A stretch of 46,413 nt of DNA from Achromobacter pulmonis (GTDB taxonomy: Bacteria; Pseudomonadota; Gammaproteobacteria; Burkholderiales; Burkholderiaceae_B). The DNA lies in the NCBI RefSeq assembly GCF_902859765.1, contig NZ_CADIJV010000037.1:1-46413 (forward strand). Reading direction: 5' to 3'. Position numbers and translations under genes: made by a program. Below the pieces are notes generated by a model. That model did not search any database. It worked only from the letters and a program-made list of their open reading frames with translations, and was not told where the DNA came from. Shown here piece by piece: positions 1-9,568 of the stretch (position 1 is the first letter of the stretch; each line of letters starts with the position of its first letter).

Positions 1-1044
1 GCCTGGCTGCTGGCGCATCGCGGCGGCCGCCGCGCGCCGCGCCGGGTGCTTACCGCGCGCACGCTGGCGCGCCGGCTCGACGCCCTGCCCGTGGCCCTGC
101 TGCCCCAGGCCCAAGCTCGCCTGGACTGGCTCAACGACATCGGCTGCCATACGCTGGCCGACCTGCGCGCCCTGCCGCGCGGCGGCCTGCAACGACGCAG
201 CGCGCCCGACCTGCTGCAGGCGCTGGACGCCGCCTATGGCCAGGCGCCCGAGCTGTTCCACTGGATCGAGCCGCCGCCGCGCTTCGAACGCCGCATCGAG
301 CTGATGGAATACCTCGAACACACCGACGCGGTGCTGGCCGTGGCGCGGCGCCTGGCCGAGCAATTGGGCGGCTGGCTGACGGCGCGGCAACTGGCGGTAC
401 GGCGCGTGCTGCTGCGCCTGGACCACGAACGCGGCCGCCATGCGCGCCCGCCCACCGACCTGGAACTGGCGCTGGCCCAGCCCGTCTGGCAGGCGCCGCA
501 GATCCTCAACCTGCTGCGCGAAAAACTCGGCCGCCTCACCCTGGAAGCGCCGGTGATCGCGGTCACGCTGCTGGCGCCCGACACCACCGAACAGCCCGCC
601 GCCAGCACCACCCTGTTCCCCGAGCCCGGCGGCACCGCCGCCGACCACGCCCGGCTGCTGGACCTGCTGACCGCGCGGCTGGGCCGCGAACAGGTGCGCC
701 ACGCCTGTCCCACCCCCGACCACCGGCCCGAGGCCGCCAACACCTGGGGCGACGCCCTTGACCCGCCGCCGCGGCCCGAGCCATTGCCCGAGCCCCTGGA
801 CCGTCCTTTCTGGCTGCTCGATCCGCCGCTGCCGCTCAAGCTGGCCGGCCACCGGCCGCAATACGCCGGCCAGGCGCTGCGGCTGATGCGCGGCCCCGAA
901 CGCATCGAAAGCGGCTGGTGGGACCCGGCCCTGACCGTGCGCGACTACTTCGTCGCCGAGGACGCCGCCAGCGCGCGCTACTGGATCTACCGCGAACGCG
1001 ACGACGAACACGCGCGCTGGTACCTGCACGGGCTGTACGCCTGA
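1..1044 (+). CDS. imuB: ImuB, Y-family polymerase-like mutasome protein (5' partial)
   Basis: The reading frame is open from base 1, so the N-terminal catalytic-like part lies outside the window. What remains is the C-terminal part of an ImuB-type Y-family polymerase homologue: the helix-hairpin region (residues near LADLRALPRGGL), the little-finger region, and the long Pro-rich tail with DRPFWLLDPPLPL and the terminal YWIYRERDDEHARWYLHGLYA-like end typical of this family. ImuB is the bridging subunit of the ImuA-ImuB-DnaE2 translesion mutasome and binds the beta clamp. Its stop is 7 bases before the dnaE2 start, which fits the standard imuA-imuB-dnaE2 cassette, normally LexA-controlled; that promoter would lie outside the window. 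Confidence is high because of the neighbour and the tail motifs. Confidence 0.93.
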   Translation, partial: AWLLAHRGGRRAPRRVLTARTLARRLDALPVALLPQAQARLDWLNDIGCHTLADLRALPRGGLQRRSAPDLLQALDAAYGQAPELFHWIEPPPRFERRIELMEYLEHTDAVLAVARRLAEQLGGWLTARQLAVRRVLLRLDHERGRHARPPTDLELALAQPVWQAPQILNLLREKLGRLTLEAPVIAVTLLAPDTTEQPAASTTLFPEPGGTAADHARLLDLLTARLGREQVRHACPTPDHRPEAANTWGDALDPPPRPEPLPEPLDRPFWLLDPPLPLKLAGHRPQYAGQALRLMRGPERIESGWWDPALTVRDYFVAEDAASARYWIYRERDDEHARWYLHGLYA

Positions 1045-1051
1045 CCCCGCC

Positions 1052-4000
1052 ATGCAAGCGCCCGACGATCCCCATGACGACGCCCCCGGCCCGCCGGCCG
1101 GACTGCCCGGCTACGCCGAACTGCAATGCCAATCGAACTTCTCGTTCCTGCAGGGCGCCTCGCACCCCGAGGAACTGGTCGCCCGCGCCGCCGAACTGGG
1201 CTACGCCGCGCTGGCCATCACCGACGAATGCAGCCTGGCCGGCGTGGTGCGCGCCCACGTCGAGGCCAAGACCCAGAAGCTGCCGCTGATCATTGGCGCC
1301 ACCTTCCGGCTGCGCGCCGGCCCCGACGCCGCCCCGCTCGACCTGACCCTGCTGGCGCAGACCCGCGAGGGCTACGGCAACCTGTCCGAGCTCATCACCC
1401 TGGCCCGCACCCGCGCCCCCAAGGGCGAATACCGGCTCGCGCCCGAGGACTTCACCGCCCCGCCGCCGGGCCACGAACACCTGCGCCACCTGCCCGAGTG
1501 CCTGGCGATCCTGTCGCCCGTCTACGGCGACGACCCCGACCGCATGGCGCAGCAGGCGCGCTGGCTGGCCGCCACCTTCCCGCGCCGCGCCTGGGTCGGC
1601 CTGACGTTGCTGTACCGCTCGCGCGACGACCTGCACCGCGCCGCCGTCGACCACGCCGCGCGCGCCGCCGAGTTGCCGGTGGTGGCGCTGGGCCAGGTGC
1701 AGATGCACGTGCGCTCGCGCAAGCCGCTGCACGACACCCTGACCGGTATCCGCACCCACCAATGCGTGTCGCAATGCGGCTACGCGCTGTCCGGCAACGC
1801 CGAACAACATCTGCGCACCCGCATGCGGCTGGCCAATCTGTATCCACCCGAGGCCCTGGCGCAGACCCTGGTGGTGGCGCGGCGCTGCGCCTTCTCGCTG
1901 GACGAGCTGCGCTACGAATACCCCGACGAGATCATCCCGCGCGGCCACACGCCGGCCACCTACCTGCGCCAGGAAACCCTGGCCGGCGCGGCGCGGCGCT
2001 TCCCGGCCGGCACGCCGGCCCACGTCAGCGCGCAGATCGAAAAAGAACTGGCGCTGATCGCCGACCTGCAATACGAGGCCTACTTCCTCACGGTCTACGA
2101 CATTGTCCTGTTCGCCCGCAACAACGGCATCCTGTGCCAGGGGCGCGGGTCCGCCGCCAACTCGGCGGTGTGCTACTGCCTGGGCATCACCGAGGTCGAC
2201 CCGCGCCGCGGCAACAACCTGTTCGAGCGCTTCATCAGCAAGGAACGCAACGAGCCGCCCGACATCGACGTCGACTTCGAGCACCAGCGGCGCGAGGAAG
2301 TGATCCAGTACATCTACCGCAAGTACGGCCGCCAGCGCGCCGCCCTGACCGCCGTGGTGATCTCCTACCGCCCGCGCAGCGTGCTGCGCGACACCGGCCG
2401 TGCGCTGGGCGTGGACCCCGGCGTGATCGACGCGGTGGCGCGCGCCCACCAATGGTGGGACGGCAAGAAGGAAATGCTGCGCACCCTGGGCGCCTGCGGC
2501 CTGGACCCGGAATCGCAGGTGGCGCGGCAATGGGCCGCGCTGGCCCAGACCCTGATGGGCTTTCCGCGCCACCTGTCGCAGCACCCCGGCGGCTTCGTCA
2601 TCTCACGCGGCAAGCTGTCGCGGCTGGTGCCGATCGAGAACGCCGCCATGGCCGACCGCAGCGTGGTGCAGTGGGACAAGGACGATCTGGACGCGCTCAA
2701 GCTGCTCAAGGTCGACGTGCTGGCCCTGGGCATGCTGTCGGCGCTGCGCCGCACCCTGGAACTGGCCGGCCAGCGCCGCGGCCAGCCCTTGCGCCTGCAG
2801 GACATCCCCGAAGGCGACGAACCCACCTACGACATGATCTGCGAGGCCGACACCATCGGCGTGTTCCAGATCGAATCGCGCGCCCAGATGACCATGCTGC
2901 CGCGCCTGCGGCCGCGCGAATACTACGACCTGGTGGTGCAGGTGGCGATCGTGCGGCCCGGCCCGATCCAGGGCGGCATGGTGCATCCCTACCTGCGCCG
3001 CCGCCAGGGCAAAGAAGACATCGACTACCCCAGCGACAAGGTGCGCGGCGTGCTCAGCCGCACCATGGGCGTGCCCATCTTCCAGGAACAGGTGATGCAG
3101 ATCGCGGTGGTGGCGGCCGGTTTCACGCCCGGCGACGCCGACCAGCTGCGGCGCTCCATGGCCGCCTGGAAGCGCAAGGGCGGCGTCGACAAATACCGCG
3201 CCAAGCTGGTGGGCGGCCTGCTGGCCCATGGCTACACCCTGGAATTCGCCGAGGCGCTGTTCCGCCAGGTCGAGGGCTTCGGCGAATACGGCTTCCCCGA
3301 AAGCCACGCCGCCAGCTTCGCGCTGCTGGCCTACGCCAGTTCCTGGCTCAAGCGCCACGAGCCCGAGGCCTTCCTGGCGGCGCTGCTCAATTCCCAGCCC
3401 ATGGGCTTTTACGCCCCGGCGCAACTGGTGCAGGACGCGCGCCGCCACGGCGTGCGGGTGCTGCCGGTGGACGTGACCGTCAGCGGCTGGGACGCCGCGC
3501 TGGAAACCGCGCCCGCCGACGCCCCCCCCGCGCCAGCCCCATCCTCACGCACCCCCGTCGGACGAAATCCGCCCCGCCGTGCGCCTGGGCCTGAGCCTGA
3601 TCCAGGGCCTGCACGAAGACAGCGCCCGCCGCATCGAGGCGGCCCGCGCCGACGCGCCCTTCACCAGCACCGGCGACCTGGCCCGCCGCGCCGCCCTGAC
3701 GCGCCACGACCTGAACGCCCTGGCCGCCGGCGACGCCCTGCGCACCCTGGCCGGCCACCGCCGCCAGGCCAGTTGGGAAGCCGCCGCCAGCGTGCACAGC
3801 CGCGACCTGCTGCGCGACGCCGCCATCCACGAAACCGAGGCGCCGCGACTGGCCGTGCCGACTGAGAACCAGACCGTGGCGGCCGACTACCGCAGTGTCG
3901 GCCTGACCCTGCGGCGCCATCCCGTCGAACTGCTGCGGCCGCAACTGGCGGCGCGCAATTTCCAGCCGGCCAGCGTGCTCAACGGCTACCCCGACAAGCG

Positions 4001-4280
4001 CGTGGCCCGCGCCTGCGGCGTCGTCACGGTGCGCCAGCGGCCGCAGACCTCCAAGGGCGTAATCTTCGTCACGCTGGAAGACGAAACCGGCCCCGTCAAC
4101 GTGGTGGTGCGTCCCGAGCTGATCGAACGGCAGCGCCGCGAACTGCTCGGCGCCACCCTGCTGGGCGTCTATGGCAGCTGGCAGAGCGTGGACGGCGTGC
4201 GCCACCTGATCGCGCAGCGGCTGGTGGATCTGTCCGAATTACTGGGCGGCCTGAGCATGCCCAGCCGCAATTTCCACTGA
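1052..4280 (+). pseudogene. dnaE2: error-prone DNA polymerase III alpha subunit DnaE2 (ImuC), frameshifted
   Basis: This is the catalytic alpha subunit of the mutagenic translesion polymerase. An N-terminal PHP domain is visible (SNFSFLQGASHPEELV, ITDECSLAGVVRAH), then the polymerase core with the acidic motif PDIDVDFEHQRREEV and the FQEQVMQIA and GFGEYGFPESHAASFALL blocks, and an OB-fold C-terminus ending SMPSRNFH. The frame used from 1052 loses homology after about base 3520 and the correct C-terminal frame resumes one base later, running to 4280. The switch coincides with eight consecutive C at 3522-3529; with seven C the protein would read through as about 1,075 residues, the family length. 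Either a real slippage mutation or a sequencing error explains this. Without the fix the product has 937 residues and lacks the OB domain. Confidence 0.9.
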
Positions 4281-4439
4281 CGGCGGGAACCCGGCGGCCG
4301 AATGCCACGCCCGGGCATAAAGCCCGGCCACGCCAGCCGAGCGCGCGGCCGGCGGCTGGTCTATGATGGATTTTCCGCGACGCCCGCCAGCCCGCGCGAT
4401 GGCCGTGCCGCGGAAACGTTTCATTTTTCAGGAGTGACC

Positions 4440-4820
4440 ATGATCCGCAAGCTGATTCCCGTTCTGCTGGTAGCCACGCTGAGCGCCTGCGCCAATACCG
4501 GGGCCCCGCGTTCCTCTTCATCCGCCTCCTCCAGCAGCGCCAGCTCGCCCGCCGCGTCCGACAGCACCTCCGGCGCGACGTATGGATCGTCCTCCGCCCC
4601 GTCCGGCAGCGCCCGCAAGACCTGCGACGCCAGCGCCCTGCAATCCCAGATCGGCCAGAAAGCCACCGAGTCCGTCACGGAAGACCTGCGCAGCCGCAGC
4701 GGCGCCACCAAGGTCCGCATCCTGCGTCCGGGCCAATTGGTCACCATGGAATACAACGACACCCGCCTGAACCTGATCGTCGACGACAAGGACGTGATGA
4801 CGGCGATCCGCTGCGGTTGA
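4440..4820 (+). CDS. I78-family peptidase inhibitor-like lipoprotein
   Basis: A 126-residue protein starting at the ATG at 4440, preceded by a CAGGAG ribosome site at 4429-4434. An earlier in-frame start exists upstream but would bury the signal peptide. Residues 1-20 form a lipoprotein signal with lipobox LSAC, so the mature N-terminal Cys is probably lipidated. A Ser/Ala-rich linker follows to about residue 55, then a compact domain with a CDAS...IGQKATESV helix and the strand pattern VRILRPGQLVTMEYNDTRLNLIVDDKDVMTAIRCG, the hallmark of small I78 serine-protease inhibitors (Elastase/potato-inhibitor-like). The two Cys residues bracket the domain. It stands alone. It is likely periplasmic or outer-membrane attached; the protease it inhibits is unknown. 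Confidence 0.8.
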   Translation: MIRKLIPVLLVATLSACANTGAPRSSSSASSSSASSPAASDSTSGATYGSSSAPSGSARKTCDASALQSQIGQKATESVTEDLRSRSGATKVRILRPGQLVTMEYNDTRLNLIVDDKDVMTAIRCG

Positions 4821-5121
4821 GGCCGGCAGGGCCGGCATGACAGGCGGCACGGCCCTGTTCCTGAACACGGCACAAGTTCCCCGCTGTCCCCACGGTCTGC
4901 GTGAGGCGATCCCCCCGGACCGCCCCCCGCCCCGCCAGCCATTGGCCGCCCACCGGCCCCCGCCCTGCCCCCCGGCCCTGCGGCCGCCGCTCGCACTGGC
5001 ACGGCGGCTGTCGCGCGCTCAACCGCCATGATCGGACGGCGCCCCCTATCTTTGCGGCCCGCACTGCAAGCCGCGTGCCGCGGGATGTTTCAACGTCGCG
5101 CCACATTCGACCCACAAACGC
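4821..5121. other. intergenic region with no supported gene
   Basis: About 300 bases of very GC-rich sequence with long C runs between the I78 lipoprotein and the MerR gene. The short open frames here have neither ribosome sites nor recognisable motifs. I see no RNA gene or strong terminator; GCCGGC repeats at 4822-4836 could form only a short hairpin. Confidence 0.5.
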
Positions 5122-5140
5122 TTGACCCTTACGCAACGTC
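5122..5140 (+). promoter_or_regulatory. possible MerR-type promoter/operator
   Basis: The stretch TTGACCCTTACGCAACGTCA has a TTGACC -35-like box and TGAC/GTCA ends forming an imperfect dyad, the layout expected of a MerR-family operator lying inside its own promoter. It sits about 40 bases before the MerR start. No convincing -10 box is seen at the 19-base spacing usual for this family, so confidence is low. Confidence 0.3.
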
Positions 5141-5181
5141 ATGCCCAACAGTTCCGTCTGCGCCATCAACGGAGGAACCCC

Positions 5182-6210
5182 GTGCGACTGAAAGTAGGAG
5201 AACTGGCCAAGCGCAGCGGACTAACCGTCCGCACGCTGCACCACTATCACGCGATCGGCCTGCTGACACCTTCGGCGCGCGCCGACAACGGCTACCGGCT
5301 CTACGGCCGCGACGACATCGCCCGCCTGCACCAGATCCAGGCATTGCGTCGCTTCGGATTGCCGCTGGCGGAAATCGGCGCCTACCTGGACCAGCCCGGC
5401 ACGCCGCTGGACGAGATCATCGCCAGGCAGATCGCGATGCTCGACCGCCAGATCCAACAGGCCGCCCGGCTGCGCGAACGCCTCGCGCAGTTGCATGGCC
5501 AGTTGGCGACGGGCGCGGAGCCGGAGCTGGCCGATTGGCTCACCACTCTGGAACTGATGAACATGTACGACAAATATTTCTCCCAGGAAGAACTGGCGCG
5601 CCTGCCCATGTATGGCCGTCGCCGCGACGACGATACCGACTGGCTCGCGCTGATTCAGGACGTGCACCGGCAGATGGACAGCGGCGCCCCGCCCGAGGAC
5701 GCACGCTCGCAGGCCCTGGCCCAGCGCTGGATGACGCTGCTGCTGCGCGACACCAACGGCGATCCGCGCCTGCTGGTGAAACTGAACCGGATGCACGAAC
5801 AGGAACCGGCCATGCAGGAACACATCGGCATTTCCCCCGCCATGCGTGACTACGTGGTGCGCGCCTTCTCCGAAAGCAAGCTGCGTCTCTACGAAAAGCA
5901 CCTGACGCCGGACGAGGCGCGCTTCATGCGGGCGCACTATCACGACCGCGTCGGCGAATGGCCGGCCCTGATCGCCCGGGTGCGGGATGCGATCGACGCC
6001 GGCCAGACGCCCGACTCGGCCGCCGGCCGCGAATTGGCACGGCAATGGCTGGAACTGTTTTGCACCTATGCAGGCAAGGACCCCGCCACCCACGCGAAAT
6101 TCCGCCACGCGCTGATGACCGAGCCCGAACTGACCGCCGGCACCTGGGCCGACGACGCCACGCTGGCCTTCATGCGCCAGGCGATGGCCGCGTTGACGAC
6201 GGCGCGCTGA
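5182..6210 (+). CDS. MerR-family regulator with TipAS-like C-terminal domains
   Basis: The chosen GTG start at 5182 has a GGAGG site at 5171-5175 with six bases of spacing; upstream in-frame starts lack one. Residues 1-70 are a MerR winged helix (LKVGELAKRSGLTVRTLHHY, NGYRLYGRDDIARL), followed by a coiled-coil dimerisation helix to about residue 115. The remaining 220 residues carry two related helical units, each opening with a YxxYxSxEE/LTPDEARFM-like motif, resembling the TipAS drug-binding domain of TipA-type regulators. Such proteins bind antibiotics or other hydrophobic ligands and activate efflux or their own gene. The target gene is not obvious here: the next gene downstream is a secreted Ltp-repeat protein almost 400 bases away. 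Confidence 0.88.
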   Translation: MRLKVGELAKRSGLTVRTLHHYHAIGLLTPSARADNGYRLYGRDDIARLHQIQALRRFGLPLAEIGAYLDQPGTPLDEIIARQIAMLDRQIQQAARLRERLAQLHGQLATGAEPELADWLTTLELMNMYDKYFSQEELARLPMYGRRRDDDTDWLALIQDVHRQMDSGAPPEDARSQALAQRWMTLLLRDTNGDPRLLVKLNRMHEQEPAMQEHIGISPAMRDYVVRAFSESKLRLYEKHLTPDEARFMRAHYHDRVGEWPALIARVRDAIDAGQTPDSAAGRELARQWLELFCTYAGKDPATHAKFRHALMTEPELTAGTWADDATLAFMRQAMAALTTAR

Positions 6211-6599
6211 TCTGCGGGGCGGGCGCCCTCCGTGCCGGGCGTCCTTCCCGGCGCGGTCCGCGCTACCAGCGCGCCGCGATCCAGGTCGGCATCCGGCGCC
6301 GGCCAGCCATGCACCACGCCAAGGTCGGCCGTGCCGCCCAGCACCGCCGGGGCCGTCGCCTGACGCGCATCCCCTGCGCGCAATATCCCTACCCGCTAGC
6401 GGATTCAGATTCAGATTCAGATAGCGACGTTACATGCGGAATTTATTGGCAGTGTATATTTACGTTTCATTCTCCACTCGGCCATTCAACCTTTCCGATA
6501 AAAAACATCGCGAAACGCTGAACAAGCGGCTCTCTTCCGGAATAACCGAATGGCAGATTCGAGATCGCATTTCAATATCAACTCACAATAAAACTGGAT
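6211..6599. other. intergenic region, GC-rich then AT-rich
   Basis: There is no supported gene in these 389 bases. The first half is GC-rich; from about 6420 the composition shifts sharply to AT-rich up to the next start codon, which suggests that the small gene downstream arrived with its own upstream region. It contains the GATTCA microsatellite annotated separately. Confidence 0.5.
6402..6422 (+). repeat. GATTCA hexanucleotide microsatellite
   Basis: Three and a half perfect copies of GATTCA lie about 180 bases upstream of the Ltp-repeat gene, at the junction between GC-rich and AT-rich sequence. Short tandem repeats in promoter regions can change copy number by slippage and vary spacing; that role here is only a possibility. 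Confidence 0.85.
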
Positions 6600-6995
6600 A
6601 TGAAAAAGACGATAGCGCGCGCATGCATCTCCCTTATCACTCTTGCAACCCTTGGCACGACTTCCGCCTGGGCTCAAGAACTGACCATTCCTCAAAAGAA
6701 TGCCGTGCGCTCGGCCAAGCAATACCTCAGTTTTGCCGGATTTTCACGCAGTGGATTGATTCAGCAGCTGTCGTCGGACGCGGGTGACGGATACAAGGTT
6801 GCGGACGCCACAATCGCGGTGGACAGCCTCAAGGTGGATTGGAACCAGCAGGCCGCCAGATCCGCACAGAATTATGTGGATATGATGGGTTTTTCGTGCA
6901 AAGGCCTGATGCAGCAGTTGTCGTCGAGCGCGGGCGACAGGTACACCAAGAGCGAAGCAGCCTACGGCGCCAAGGCCGTAGGCGTGTGCCAATAA
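6600..6995 (+). CDS. secreted protein with two Ltp (PF07553-type) repeats
   Basis: A 131-residue protein. Residues 1-25 are a cleavable signal peptide ending SAWAQ. Two copies of the Ltp repeat follow: one at about 32-66 (KNAVRSAKQYLSFAGFSRSG..QQLSSDAGDGY) and one at about 81-120 (QAARSAQNYVDMMGFSCKG..QQLSSSAGDRY), joined by the characteristic AVDSLKVDWN segment. These repeats are known from Gram-positive surface lipoproteins and from the phage TP-J34 lipoprotein Ltp, which blocks DNA entry of other phages. This copy has no lipobox, so it is probably periplasmic or secreted. There is no clear ribosome site before the ATG. The upstream sequence is AT-rich, suggesting transfer. The function in this host is unknown. 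Confidence 0.8.
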   Translation: MKKTIARACISLITLATLGTTSAWAQELTIPQKNAVRSAKQYLSFAGFSRSGLIQQLSSDAGDGYKVADATIAVDSLKVDWNQQAARSAQNYVDMMGFSCKGLMQQLSSSAGDRYTKSEAAYGAKAVGVCQ

Positions 6996-7110
6996 ATAGC
7001 AGGCTCCCGGGAGGCATTACGATCCAGGTGGCGCATCGTCGCGCCTCCCGAGTAAAGAAATTGTCCTTTTGGAATAAACAGCGGTAGCCGTCTACGCCCC
7101 CGAATGGCGT

Positions 7111-8070
7111 TCAAGCGGACCGCACCGCCGGCGGCACATGCGGCAGAAAATCCCCCGCCACCTCAAACGCGCATTCCTCCCGCGCAATATCAATCACCCG
7201 CGACACCACCGGATTGACGATGCTCTTCTTGTGCACCGCGTAGTAATTGATCGTCGGCAGATCCGGCTGCACATCCAGCCGGCACAGCGCCCCGCGCTCG
7301 ACCAGCGGCGCGAAATACGCCCCCGGCAGGTAGCTGATGCCCAGCCCCAGCATGGTCAGCTGCGCCATCATGCCCAGGCTGTTGCAGGTCAGCACCCGCT
7401 TGACCGACAGGCCCTGCTCGGCGAACCAGGCATCGTACAAGTGCGACAGCGCTGAATTGGTCGGCTGCGAAATCACCGGATACGGCGCCAGGTCCTGCGG
7501 CGCCAGCCGCGCCGCAAAGTCGATATCCAGCGACGGGCTGGCCATCCAGACGTTGGTCACCGCGCCCAGGTGGACACAGTCGTACTGGTAGCTCCAGAAC
7601 GGTCCCGGCATGATCGCCAGGTCCAACTGGTCCTGCTCCAGCCGCTCGTACAGCGTGATGCCGCCGTCGATCTCCGGCATAAGCTGCACCTTGGGATAGC
7701 GCAGGCTGATCTGGCTGACCAGCCGCGCCAACCAGGTCATGCCGACCAGCTCGGTCACGCCCAGCCGCACCACGCCCTCGAAACTGGCCGGGTCGGCCAT
7801 GTTCTGCACGATGCGGCTGTTCAGGTCCAGCATCTCGCGCGCCAACTCGAACAGCTTGCGGCCTTGCGCCGTCAGCACCAGCTTCTTGGCGCGGCGCTCG
7901 AACAGCGGCGCGCCGGCAAAGGCCTCCAGCTCGCCCACCCGCTTGGCGACCGCCGACTGGGTGGTGTGCAGCTTGCGCGAGGACGCGCTGAAGCTGCCCA
8001 GTTGCGAGCTCCAGTAGAACGCCTCCAGCTGTTTGAGGGTGTACATCGCGGCGGTGGATGTGAAATGCAT
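7111..8070 (-). CDS. LysR-family transcriptional regulator
   Basis: A 319-residue LysR-type regulator. I chose the start at 8070 because GAGGG lies six bases upstream on the minus strand; the alternative ATG at 8046 has no ribosome site. The N-terminal winged helix reads LKQLEAFYWSSQLGSFSASSRKLHTTQSAVAKRV (positions 10-45), followed by the linker helix and a periplasmic-binding-protein-like effector domain (VRLGVTELVG, the LGISYLPG loop). It is the last gene of a same-strand run that includes an RraA-like aldolase, an aminotransferase and an amino acid ABC transporter, so it probably senses a substrate or intermediate of that pathway and controls the operon, perhaps at the dyad at 13182-13203. 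Confidence 0.9.
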   Translation of the reverse strand: MHFTSTAAMYTLKQLEAFYWSSQLGSFSASSRKLHTTQSAVAKRVGELEAFAGAPLFERRAKKLVLTAQGRKLFELAREMLDLNSRIVQNMADPASFEGVVRLGVTELVGMTWLARLVSQISLRYPKVQLMPEIDGGITLYERLEQDQLDLAIMPGPFWSYQYDCVHLGAVTNVWMASPSLDIDFAARLAPQDLAPYPVISQPTNSALSHLYDAWFAEQGLSVKRVLTCNSLGMMAQLTMLGLGISYLPGAYFAPLVERGALCRLDVQPDLPTINYYAVHKKSIVNPVVSRVIDIAREECAFEVAGDFLPHVPPAVRSA

Positions 8071-8119
8071 GAAGAACCCTCGCATTATCGTCGAGGCGGG
8101 GGCCGGCCGCCCCCTCCCC

Positions 8120-8854
8120 CTACCCCCGCGGATGCAGAATATCCGCCAGGAACCGCTGCGCCCGCGGATGCCGCGGCGCGCTGAAGAAGCGCTCCGGCGT
8201 ATCCACCTCCAGGATTTCGCCCGCATCCATGAACACCACCCGGTCGCACACGTCCCGCGCGAAACCCATCTCGTGCGTCACGCAGACCATGGTCATGCCG
8301 TCCTTGGCCAGGCCCTTCATCACCTGCAGCACCTCGCCCACCATCTCCGGGTCGAGCGCGCTGGTGGGCTCGTCGAACAGCATCACCGGCGGTTGCAGCG
8401 CCAGCGCCCGGGCGATCGCCACGCGCTGCTGCTGGCCGCCCGACAAGGAACCGGGATAGGCGTCGATCTTGTGCTCCAGCCCCACCCGCGCCAGCAACTG
8501 GCGCGCCAGCTCGATGGCCTGCTTGCGCGGCTGCTTGCGGATGTTGACCGGCGCGAACACCACGTTGTCCAGCACGCTCATGTGCGGAAACAGGTTGAAC
8601 TGCTGGAACACGAAACCGATCTTCTGGCGCAGCGCGTTCAGGTTGACGCCCTTGGCGTAGATGTCGGCGTCATCGATCAGGATGCGGCCCTTCTCGATCG
8701 GCTCCAGCCGGTTGATGGTGCGGATCATAGTGGACTTGCCCGAGCCCGACGGCCCGCACACCACCAGCACTTCGCCGCGCGCCACCGACAGGTCCACGTC
8801 CTTCAGGACGTGGTGCTCGCCGTACCATTTATTGACTTTCTCAAGCTTGATCAT
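8120..8854 (-). CDS. polar amino acid ABC transporter ATP-binding protein (GlnQ/GltL type)
   Basis: A 244-residue ABC ATPase, standard length for the PAAT family. Walker A is GPSGSGKST (about 34-42), the Q-loop is in [18 protein letters not shown], the signature is [15 protein letters not shown], Walker B is [14 protein letters not shown], and the H-loop is [18 protein letters not shown]. It powers import through the two permeases encoded just upstream on the same strand; 24 bases separate it from the second permease. It is followed by the LysR regulator after 49 bases. The close match to glutamine/glutamate-type ATPases is typical of the whole family and does not by itself identify the substrate. 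Confidence 0.95.
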   Translation of the reverse strand: MIKLEKVNKWYGEHHVLKDVDLSVARGEVLVVCGPSGSGKSTMIRTINRLEPIEKGRILIDDADIYAKGVNLNALRQKIGFVFQQFNLFPHMSVLDNVVFAPVNIRKQPRKQAIELARQLLARVGLEHKIDAYPGSLSGGQQQRVAIARALALQPPVMLFDEPTSALDPEMVGEVLQVMKGLAKDGMTMVCVTHEMGFARDVCDRVVFMDAGEILEVDTPERFFSAPRHPRAQRFLADILHPRG

Positions 8855-8878
8855 GATGAATTCCGATAAGCACCGGCC

Positions 8879-9568
8879 CTAGGCCATGGCGCGCTGGCGG
8901 CGGATGCGCAGGTCCAGCCACGACAGGCCGCGACTCAGGCTGAAGCACACCAGGAAGTAGATGATGGCCAGGATGCCGAACACCTGCAGCGGCTTGGTCA
9001 GCACCAGGTTGTTGACCTGGTTGGCGGCAAAGGTCAACTCGTTCACGCTGATCACATAGCCCAGCGAGGTCTCCTTGATGGTAGAGACGAACTGACTGGT
9101 CATGCTGGGCAGCACGTTGAACAGCGCCTGCGGCAGCACCACCCGGCGCATCGTGGTCCAGTAGCCCACGCCCAGCGAGCGCGAGGCCTCGATCTGGCCG
9201 CGCGGCACCGCCTCGATGCCCGAGCGGATCACCTCCGACAGATAGGCGCTTTCGTACACCACCAGCGCCGCGATCAGCGTCCAGAAGCCGCTGATCACCT
9301 GCCCCGTCAGCTTCGGAATGACGAAGTACGCCCAGAAGATCAGCATCAGCAGCGGCATGCCGCGCACCACGTTGACCAGCGTCTTGCTGGCCACGCGCAG
9401 CCAGCCAAACGGACTGACCCGCGCCAGCGCGATGGCCAGCGCCAGCGGCAACGACAGCAGCAGCCCGCACAGCGCCAGAATCAGCGTCAGCGCCAGCCCG
9501 CCCAACGGCCCATTGGGGTATTGGCCGACCAGCAGCGTCGGCCAGTATTGCGACAGAAGATCAAGCAC
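8879..9568 (-). CDS. polar amino acid ABC transporter permease 2 (GltK type)
   Basis: A 229-residue inner-membrane permease. It uses a GTG start at 9568 with GGGAGG five bases upstream, and its first eight bases overlap the end of the preceding permease, implying translational coupling. At least five hydrophobic segments are visible, and the EAA loop reads EASRSLGVGYWTTMRRVVLPQAL (about 129-151), the site that contacts the ATPase. VVRGMPLLMLIFW is the conserved HisMQ-type region. It forms a heterodimeric channel with the product of 9561-10250. Confidence 0.94.
   Translation of the reverse strand: MLDLLSQYWPTLLVGQYPNGPLGGLALTLILALCGLLLSLPLALAIALARVSPFGWLRVASKTLVNVVRGMPLLMLIFWAYFVIPKLTGQVISGFWTLIAALVVYESAYLSEVIRSGIEAVPRGQIEASRSLGVGYWTTMRRVVLPQALFNVLPSMTSQFVSTIKETSLGYVISVNELTFAANQVNNLVLTKPLQVFGILAIIYFLVCFSLSRGLSWLDLRIRRQRAMA

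Noticed and set aside
836-2584. Long minus-strand frame (582 codons) antisense to dnaE2
   Set aside because: Composition-driven shadow in GC-rich DNA: repetitive Ala/Gly/Arg/Val content, no motifs, and a clear polymerase on the other strand.
1126-3594. 822-codon plus-strand frame overlapping dnaE2 in another frame
   Set aside because: Arg/Pro/Gly-rich shadow without any domain; dnaE2 motifs are in the neighbouring frame.
3515-3600. Programmed ribosomal frameshift in dnaE2
   Set aside because: There is no downstream stimulatory structure or upstream Shine-Dalgarno-like element that I can see, and the family does not use one; an indel or sequencing error is simpler.
4312-4328. Terminator after dnaE2 (CCGGGC/GCCCGG hairpin)
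   Set aside because: Short stem without a T run; not convincing as an intrinsic terminator.
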